Source of the DNA: an uncultured Mycoplasmatota bacterium
GTDB taxonomy: Bacteria; Bacillota_I; Bacilli_A; Mycoplasmatales; Mycoplasmoidaceae
Reading direction: 5' to 3'
DNA length: 12,274 nucleotides
Assembly: GCA_949527715.1 (NCBI GenBank)
Contig: CATEWF010000024.1
Span: 1 to 12,274, forward strand
Positions 1 to 5,740 of the stretch are shown here, piece by piece. How positions within the stretch are numbered: position 1 is the stretch's first letter; every line of letters begins with the position of its first letter. The position numbers were made by a program, and so were the translations under genes. The notes beneath the pieces are model-generated. The model did no database searches, was not told where the DNA came from, and saw nothing but the letters and a program-made list of their open reading frames with translations.

Positions 1-26
1 ATAATACTAAAATGTGATTTTATCAA

Positions 27-1916
27 TTATTTTCTCCCATATCCACCTAACATTATACAAGCAACCATATGTTTCTGTTCTTGTTTTTTTTGTTCATTAA
101 CAAAAGGATTCATTTTATAATGAGCCGAAATTGATACTGATATACTTTTATCTATTTCTGGTTTCACTCGGCTTTCAGTATTATTTTGATTATTTACATA
201 CCAAGAAGCTACAATAGTTGCATCTTTCTTTTTATTCTTTTCACTTTTTAACATATAGAATTGCATAACAAAAAGACCCATAGATAAACAAGTCAATAAG
301 TCATCATGCATTCCATCCATATGGTCAGGTCTACCATTTTTAAAAATCCAAGTACCAAGTTCCGATATTACTCGTGATGACCTTACTTTAAATGAATTGT
401 TTTTTAACATTTCAATAAAATTGGAAATCATTTGTAAACGTAAAGCATTGCTTCTAAAACCAGGTAATTGGTCTTGATTGTCATAAGATACTTTTTTTGA
501 TTTTATTGAATCATTAGTATAATTTTTAAGGTTAGTATCATCATAATATAAATTAGAATACTTCAATTCTTGTAATGTTAAAATTACAGAATCCCCATAA
601 CCACCAATAGCTTCTACAATCGCTAATGCATTATTATATATAGAAGCATAACGATAAACTAATTGACCTACATCAGAACCATTTAATTTACCATTGTATT
701 CTAGTACTTGTTCAAAACAAGGTACACCATTTTCATCGACAGCATCAACATCAATAACTTCAATAGCAGTAGCATCTTCACCACTACCTGAAGATGGGTC
801 GCAAGCACAAATATACCTATGTCCAGGAATAGGGTCTTTCCATATCCAAGTTTCTTTTACTAATGTATCTTTTAAATTCCATTCATCAGTAATTTCTATT
901 ACATTTTCAAGTCTATGTTTTTCTATTACTTCGACTGGCACAACAGTATCAGAAGAACCTAAGAAAGAAATATCTAGTTCCTGTGCAATTTTCTGTGAAT
1001 CATTATTAAATGATTTACACATTTTTATGTACCAAGGACTAATAGGCTTCCAACCCTCTCTTTCTAATTTTCTCCATCTTTCTTCATTATATTCAATTTC
1101 ACCACGTTTACCTATTATAGTTTCGTGAATAACTTCTTCTTTACCTGTTTCTTCATCAACTTTATGCCATTCAAGATAACGATTATATCTTAAATCTTGA
1201 TACCACTTAAATTCAACGAATTGAAAGTTATTAGTTTTATTAACGGCATTATCATATGTTTTCCAATACAATGGGTCTTTGCCATTAGGAGTCGATACCA
1301 TTAATATTTTACTATTACTTACAGATGCTGTGGCAGCTACTGCTTGTGCATATACAGTTGTACCATTTTGAATAAACGCAGCCTCATCGAAAATAAGAAT
1401 TGATACCGCAGAAATACCACGGGCAGCATTTTCACCTGATGAACGTGCGTGAACTTTACAACCATTAAACAATTCAATACAACCTCTATTACGAGTTTTA
1501 TAAATAGTTTTTGTATTTTTAGGACTATCTGGATCTGGTGAATAATATTCATCACCCCACATCCATCTTGGTACTTGGTCTAAAAAGGTTCCAATTTTTT
1601 CTACTAATTGTTCTGAAATATCTTTTTTATTACCAATACAAAGAACAGTTTCTGGTGATTTTGCACTTGCAAACACTAATTGTCCTGTAATCCAGGCACT
1701 TGATACTGTCGTAATACCACATTGTCTGTGTTTTACTGTTACAACGTTAGAATTATTAACAATAGCATTCAAATAAACCTTTTGTCTTGGAAATAATTTA
1801 AATGGTACTTGTTTACGTTCATCAGCATTAAAGGTACTAAGATAATTTTCAATAAAATATATCCTTGTTTTATCTTTTAAACATTTTACATATTCATCAA
1901 ATTGATATTTATTCAT
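27..1916 (-). CDS. terL: Terminase large subunit (T4 gp17-like packaging ATPase/nuclease)
   Basis: This is the motor that pumps phage DNA into the prohead and cuts the concatemer; it acts docked on the portal. The 629-aa length suits a T4-type TerL with both domains. ATPase domain: deviant Walker A KHRQCGITT (62-70), Walker B ILIFDEAA (173-180, D177/E178) and coupling motif STPNG (208-212). RNase H-fold nuclease domain: ACDPSSGSGED (371-381, first acid D373), VEAIGGYG (434-441, E435) and MHDDLL (536-541, D538/D539), which gives the expected three acidic sites. The start is ATG at 1914-1916, preceded by an A/T-rich leader with no clear Shine-Dalgarno. The 377-aa gene ends 35 nt upstream on the same strand. 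The usual GKT lysine is replaced by Ile, with the lysine at the front of the loop, a variant known in other terminases. The family call is secure; no small terminase is visible in the window. Confidence 0.96.
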   Translation of the reverse strand: MNKYQFDEYVKCLKDKTRIYFIENYLSTFNADERKQVPFKLFPRQKVYLNAIVNNSNVVTVKHRQCGITTVSSAWITGQLVFASAKSPETVLCIGNKKDISEQLVEKIGTFLDQVPRWMWGDEYYSPDPDSPKNTKTIYKTRNRGCIELFNGCKVHARSSGENAARGISAVSILIFDEAAFIQNGTTVYAQAVAATASVSNSKILMVSTPNGKDPLYWKTYDNAVNKTNNFQFVEFKWYQDLRYNRYLEWHKVDEETGKEEVIHETIIGKRGEIEYNEERWRKLEREGWKPISPWYIKMCKSFNNDSQKIAQELDISFLGSSDTVVPVEVIEKHRLENVIEITDEWNLKDTLVKETWIWKDPIPGHRYICACDPSSGSGEDATAIEVIDVDAVDENGVPCFEQVLEYNGKLNGSDVGQLVYRYASIYNNALAIVEAIGGYGDSVILTLQELKYSNLYYDDTNLKNYTNDSIKSKKVSYDNQDQLPGFRSNALRLQMISNFIEMLKNNSFKVRSSRVISELGTWIFKNGRPDHMDGMHDDLLTCLSMGLFVMQFYMLKSEKNKKKDATIVASWYVNNQNNTESRVKPEIDKSISVSISAHYKMNPFVNEQKKQEQKHMVACIMLGGYGRK

Positions 1917-1937
1917 AACAAATTATTTTTATCCGTA

Positions 1938-1969
1938 TCAAATATTAATTGTTACGATATAATATTTGA
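1938..1969. repeat. Inverted repeat (hairpin) between terL and the 377-aa gene
   Basis: A perfect 10-bp inverted repeat, 1938-1947 (TCAAATATTA) and 1960-1969 (TAATATTTGA), has a 12-nt loop. It spans the stop codon of the 377-aa gene and lies about 22 nt before the terL start. It has almost no G/C and no clear U-tract on the minus strand, so it is unlikely to be a strong terminator. It could affect mRNA stability or translation of terL. In sequence this AT-rich, chance cannot be excluded. Confidence 0.4.
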
Positions 1970-3085
1970 ATCCGTTATTAATTCTTCTGGATTATAATAA
2001 TCATCATCAGAAATATAAACTTCTTTGTTTTGATGATTATCAATATAATCGTCAAATTCATCTTGTTCCTTATTTTTTTCTATTTCTTTTATCATAGACA
2101 ACAATATTGTTTTACCTTTTTTTGTTTTGGCAAAAATTTCTTTCATAACTTTATTAAATTCAGCAGTTTGCATCATAGCAATATACATAAAAATAAAGTT
2201 AATACCGATTTCTTCTGCCGAATAACCAAGTTCTTCAATAATTGATACAATAACTTCCCATAAAGGACAACCGATTCTCATATCCCAAATTTCTGCTAAT
2301 TTAAAATCAGATTTACCAATTATATACATTGCTTTTTCTCTTTCAGTTGGCAAACCATGAGATATTGATAATTCCAATAATCCTTTTATTAACTCATTTA
2401 ATAATATTGGGAATAATAATCCTTCTGCCTTTATTGTTACCATACTTTCATCCGAAGACATAAAAACATCAACTTTACCACCATCATTATTATCTTCATT
2501 AAATGAATCTTTATTCAGAAATAATAATATGTCATTTAATGTTAATATTTTTTTGTATAAAGATGGTAAATCGCTATCAATTTCAAAAATTTTTTGAAAA
2601 TAAGGTTTAAAATTTTTCATATAATACAATGAAGCACCTGATACTAAACAATTTAACATACGTCTTTTATAAATTTCGTCAGTTAAATTGTTCATGTCAT
2701 CTATACTTTCAAATGAAAAATTATCTGTTTTTTCTGGTACTAAACGTTCAACATCACTATCAATATTATTGACTATTTTACCGTCAATAACAATTGTATT
2801 TTCTGGTATATTGAACAACTCATTCACACATTCAATACATATTTGCTCAAGTGAAGAAATATTTTTATTTTCTATTTTTTTAGCCTTAGTAATTAAACTA
2901 CCAAGTTGATTCTTTAATTCATCCTCATTCTTAATATCAATATTTTGTGAAATTTTATCATAATAAGATGTTAATAAAGATACTATAAATTTATTTTCTT
3001 CTTCTGGAGGTAAACAAGGATTATCACCGATTGATGTCTGATTACGTTCAGCAGATTTTAATAAATGTTTTGGTAACATAATCAT
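1952..3085 (-). CDS. Uncharacterised phage protein upstream of terminase, probably virion-associated
   Basis: I do not recognise a named family for this 377-aa soluble-looking protein. It has no signal peptide or clear membrane span. Helical regions dominate, with a hydrophobic core around 220-245 (AEGLLFPILLNELIKGLLEL, then SHGLP) and 290-320. The C-terminus (335-370) is highly acidic, with DDYID and SDDDYYNPEE. Its position between a small unknown gene and terL, on the same strand and probably the same transcript (12 nt from the 101-aa gene, 35 nt from terL), fits a head or packaging role; that is inference. The start is ATG at 3083-3085, and a second ATG two codons later is equally possible. 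Its length and composition do not match a portal protein, although I see no other portal candidate here. Confidence 0.85.
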   Translation of the reverse strand: MIMLPKHLLKSAERNQTSIGDNPCLPPEEENKFIVSLLTSYYDKISQNIDIKNEDELKNQLGSLITKAKKIENKNISSLEQICIECVNELFNIPENTIVIDGKIVNNIDSDVERLVPEKTDNFSFESIDDMNNLTDEIYKRRMLNCLVSGASLYYMKNFKPYFQKIFEIDSDLPSLYKKILTLNDILLFLNKDSFNEDNNDGGKVDVFMSSDESMVTIKAEGLLFPILLNELIKGLLELSISHGLPTEREKAMYIIGKSDFKLAEIWDMRIGCPLWEVIVSIIEELGYSAEEIGINFIFMYIAMMQTAEFNKVMKEIFAKTKKGKTILLSMIKEIEKNKEQDEFDDYIDNHQNKEVYISDDDYYNPEELITDSNIIS

Positions 3086-3097
3086 TAATTTTTTATT

Positions 3098-3403
3098 TTA
3101 TTTTTTAATAAAATCTCCTACATTATATAATGTAGAGTATTGTTTTAAAACTTTTAAACGATTCTCAATAAGTTCTTTTTTAGTAATAATCTTGTTTTCA
3201 TTTTGATTAGCATTACCTGGTATTTGTATTGTAGCATTTTTTAAATCAACACCATTTCTTTGGGCTTCTTGTCTTGTAGTATCGACTGCTTTTTTTACAT
3301 CACCATTTGCGGCTGCAACATCAGCATTTAAAGTAATACCTTCCTCTAATGCTTTATTATATTGTTTTTCACTTATTTTTATTTTTTTAGACATAATGCT
3401 CAT
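3098..3403 (-). CDS. Small uncharacterised phage protein (101 aa)
   Basis: This 101-aa protein is Lys/Asn-rich, with no membrane segment or known enzyme motif. The N-terminus KKIKISEKQYNKALEEG (6-22) resembles the short 'I/L-S/T-E-x-Q' helix seen in other proteins here (LTEEQV in the 508-aa protein, FTDEQLEMI in the 914-aa protein). The middle (DTTRQEAQRNGVDL, then NATIQIPG) suggests a helix followed by a strand. The start is ATG at 3401-3403, with an alternative ATG three codons in (3392-3394). It is the first gene after the terminator at 3468-3503, so its transcript, probably shared with the 377-aa gene and terL, must begin in the 64-nt gap or come from readthrough. That gap holds no TAnnTTTG promoter. 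Function unknown; a small structural or assembly protein is the likeliest guess. Confidence 0.75.
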   Translation of the reverse strand: MSIMSKKIKISEKQYNKALEEGITLNADVAAANGDVKKAVDTTRQEAQRNGVDLKNATIQIPGNANQNENKIITKKELIENRLKVLKQYSTLYNVGDFIKK

Positions 3404-3467
3404 ACTTAAATTATAATTATATTATATAACTATCATAAAAAAGAGGTTAATAAAATTAATATAAAAT

Positions 3468-3503
3468 AAAAATGCGACACTAATATAACGGTGTCGCATT
3501 TTT
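3468..3503 (-). terminator. Strong intrinsic terminator inside the minus-strand block
   Basis: The stem is perfect over 13 bp (3468-3480 AAAAATGCGACAC, 3491-3503 GTGTCGCATTTTT) with a 10-nt loop. Its G/C-containing core is unusual for this AT-rich window. Read on the minus strand it begins 5 nt after the stop of the 200-aa gene and runs into a T-rich tract (ATTTTTATTTTATATT), the classic Rho-independent layout. The A/T symmetry would let it work on the other strand too, but no plus-strand gene enters it. It separates the 200-aa and 508-aa genes from the 101-aa, 377-aa and terL genes. Confidence 0.88.
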
Positions 3504-3507
3504 ATTA

Positions 3508-4110
3508 TTAATTGAAACTTGGAGAAGTGAAAGGTTTTTTCCTAAAACTATTGTTTTTTTTCAAAGGTTTTTCAATTTCATCTTCTTCTGTATCTATTAG
3601 GTCTTGAAAGATTTCATCTATTTTTTGTTTTCGATTAATTGATTCTTGTTGTTGCTCTATATCATTTTCATCATCATTCATTGGTGGTTGTTCAACATCA
3701 ATATCATCTTCATCAGATTTTATTTTTTTCAAAATATCATCCACATCATTTTGATTTAATCCTTCAATTGCTTGCTTAACTATCATTCCACAAACATATT
3801 TAGATAATTCAGTATCTGGTTGTGGCTGTTCGTTATTATAATTACGCAAACTTTGACTTAATTTACCTGTTAATTGTTGTATATATTTTTTTGGGTCTGT
3901 TTCTTCATTAGCGTCAACCCCTGCATCGAAATTAGTGTCAAAATCGTTACTCATTTCATTGCCATCTCCCATATCTTGCATCATAGGTGGTTGAGGTGGC
4001 ATATCGTTAGTCATTTGATTACTCATTTCATTGCCATCTCCCATATCTTGCATCATAGGTGGTTGAGGTGGCATATCCATAGGTGGTTGAGGTGAGTCAA
4101 CCTTTAACAC
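3508..4110 (-). CDS. Acidic Pro/Met-rich repeat protein, putative scaffold or virion protein
   Basis: This is a 200-aa, mostly low-complexity protein. Residues 12-55 hold two copies of a 24-residue unit (MPPQPPMMQDMGDGNEMS core), with a third partial PQPPM at 7-11. Residues 56-75 are acidic. Residues 76-130 look like a small helical domain (KYIQQLTGKLSQSLRNY, then MIVKQAIEGLNQNDVDDILKKI). Residues 131-182 are very acidic and Gln-rich. The basic tail ends FRKKPFTSPSFN, a motif echoed in the 508-aa protein. The start is GTG at 4108-4110, 11 nt after the stop of the 508-aa gene, behind a purine-rich GTGAGAGAAAA; the next in-frame ATG is inside the repeat. An intrinsic terminator follows immediately. 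An acidic, repetitive protein beside packaging genes fits a prohead core or scaffold component, but no family was recognised. Confidence 0.8.
   Translation of the reverse strand: MLKVDSPQPPMDMPPQPPMMQDMGDGNEMSNQMTNDMPPQPPMMQDMGDGNEMSNDFDTNFDAGVDANEETDPKKYIQQLTGKLSQSLRNYNNEQPQPDTELSKYVCGMIVKQAIEGLNQNDVDDILKKIKSDEDDIDVEQPPMNDDENDIEQQQESINRKQKIDEIFQDLIDTEEDEIEKPLKKNNSFRKKPFTSPSFN
3947..4077 (-). repeat. Two exact 59-bp direct repeats (72-bp period) within a coding region
   Basis: Positions 3947-4005 and 4019-4077 are identical over 59 bp, offset 72 bp (24 codons, in frame). A third partial copy (CATAGGTGGTTGAGGTG) lies at 4078-4094. They encode the Pro/Met/Gly repeat near the N-terminus of the 200-aa protein. 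Nucleotide identity, not just protein similarity, points to a recent duplication or ongoing gain and loss of units. Confidence 0.95.
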
Positions 4111-4121
4111 TTTTCTCTCAC

Positions 4122-5648
4122 TTAGGCTTTTTTTGAAAAACCCATTTTACTCATTATTGCATCAGTTAACATATCAATAACTTTTTCATCAAATGGAGCA
4201 CCAGAACCAATCTGTGTTCCAAATGGCTTATCAGATTGAACAGATTTGTCATTCCAATCTTTAGCACCATTTTTTGCAACTTCTACATTTGGAGGTGTTG
4301 TCATAGGAACTTTTTGATAAGCAGGGTGTTTGCCAAAATCATGCAATTCATCTTCATTAGTCATATTTTTGTTATGATTTTTACTTTCACCAAAACTGTC
4401 ACTAAAATCATATTCATTATCCATATCCATCATAGCGGCTTGTTCGGCATCGTCATCAGTTAAATCAAAACTATCTTCAAAACCATTACTATTTTCAAAG
4501 TCATTATAATCTTTTTCAAAATCAAGATATGCACCACCATCTGCTACTTCTGGAAATGGAACATCCTCCATATCCATTCCTGCAACATCATTTACATTTA
4601 CTTCTTCCTCATTAACCTTATTATCAAATGGAGATTTATCACCAACTTCACCGACATGCGGTTCTGGTGTATTTTGACAATCAGTATTATGAGCAACTAC
4701 TTCCTCATGAATTTTTTCGGTATTAGCCTCTTGCTGATTACTTTCTTTGCCTAATTCATCAGTAAATGGAGCACTTGAACCAATTTCGGTACCATGTGAT
4801 TTATCCATAAAATTTTTATCTTTACTCCAAGCCAACACTTGTTCTTCTGTAAGTTTAAATACATGTTTACCTTCATTTACCTTTACTACTTTACCACCAG
4901 AAGGCTTTTTATCGGCAACTGAATTATCTGGTACATATTTAGCATCTTCTTTGTAAACGGCATCTGTATTTTTAGATGGGTTTTTATCAGACTGCATATC
5001 TTTATCGGTTACTTTTCCATCTTTATCAAATGGAGCACCAGCCTTTTCGTGGTTTGTTTCAGTTTTTGTAAAATCTTTATCACCATTTGCTACTGCGGTA
5101 TCTGTAAATGGTGAATTAACTTTTTTATCTGAAGGATGAGATGCAGGTGCTTCAGGAACTGTGTTATGATTTAAAGTAAAACCACTTTTATCTTCACTTA
5201 AAATGGAATTAACATTACCAATGATTTGATTAAATCTGTTAATTTCTGAACGCATTTCTTTTGTTTCATTTACTTGCCAATCTGTTTCCTCTTCTTGCTT
5301 ATACTGTGTAACAGGTGCTTTAACTGAATGTGCTTCATTTATTGACATCATCTTTAAATCAAATTGTTTTGAAGCCATTGAATATGTTGAATATTCATTT
5401 TCTTTTTTATTATTAAAACCTCCTATATAATCATAATCTTCTGCAAGTATTTCAGTATCTTTTTTAGGTGCTACTTTAATATAAAATTTATTACATTCAC
5501 GTATAATCCCATATCTTTTTCCATCAGCAGCAACAGCACTATATTCAAGACGTGGTACAAGTTTATCACTGTTTACATCTTCGCTAATCTTACCATAATT
5601 GATAAGACGTTTCATTGTATTTAATTCTTCACTATTGTTATAATTCAT
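4122..5648 (-). CDS. Acidic repeat-containing phage protein (508 aa), putative virion/prohead protein
   Basis: This large acidic protein belongs to no family I can name. Residues 1-110 look folded (MKRLINYGKI, YSAVAADGKRYGIIREC, KFYIKVAPKK, DYDYIGGFN). From 165 on it is mostly disordered and carries repeated [S/A/V]PF motifs: SPFTD 179-183, APFDK 205-209, APFTD 293-297, SPFDN 339-343, VPFPE 363-367, APFDE 484-488. Two have a longer common frame, GTEIGSSAPF (286-295) and GTQIGSGAPF (477-486). LTEEQVLAW at 266-274 forms a short helix, and 355-415 is extremely acidic. HPAYQKVPMTTPPN (441-454) resembles the tail of the neighbouring 200-aa protein. The start is ATG at 5646-5648, after a 92-nt A/T-rich gap. 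Repeated short motifs in an acidic chain suit a scaffold or binding platform; that role is inference. Confidence 0.85.
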   Translation of the reverse strand: MNYNNSEELNTMKRLINYGKISEDVNSDKLVPRLEYSAVAADGKRYGIIRECNKFYIKVAPKKDTEILAEDYDYIGGFNNKKENEYSTYSMASKQFDLKMMSINEAHSVKAPVTQYKQEEETDWQVNETKEMRSEINRFNQIIGNVNSILSEDKSGFTLNHNTVPEAPASHPSDKKVNSPFTDTAVANGDKDFTKTETNHEKAGAPFDKDGKVTDKDMQSDKNPSKNTDAVYKEDAKYVPDNSVADKKPSGGKVVKVNEGKHVFKLTEEQVLAWSKDKNFMDKSHGTEIGSSAPFTDELGKESNQQEANTEKIHEEVVAHNTDCQNTPEPHVGEVGDKSPFDNKVNEEEVNVNDVAGMDMEDVPFPEVADGGAYLDFEKDYNDFENSNGFEDSFDLTDDDAEQAAMMDMDNEYDFSDSFGESKNHNKNMTNEDELHDFGKHPAYQKVPMTTPPNVEVAKNGAKDWNDKSVQSDKPFGTQIGSGAPFDEKVIDMLTDAIMSKMGFSKKA

Positions 5649-5740
5649 AATTTTATTAATTAACTAATTAGTCTTATTATAATATAAATAGTATTTATTT
5701 TTTAATTATTTATAAATTATATTTTTTTGTTTTTTTACCT

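Noticed and set aside
694..1128. A 144-aa open frame on the plus strand
   Set aside because: It lies wholly opposite terL, is Ser/Phe-rich as expected from the reverse of that gene, and has no promoter or recognisable motif.
3874..4095. A plus-strand frame with repeated HFIAISHILHHRWLRWH units
   Set aside because: The repeat is just the reverse strand of the 59-bp tandem repeat in the 200-aa gene; there is no independent sign of coding.
5707..5714. TATAAATA on the minus strand, identical to the T4 late-promoter core, 59 nt before the 508-aa gene
   Set aside because: The region is almost pure A/T and the same octamer also occurs on the plus strand at 5683-5690. It is absent ahead of the 101-aa gene, so it cannot be told from chance.
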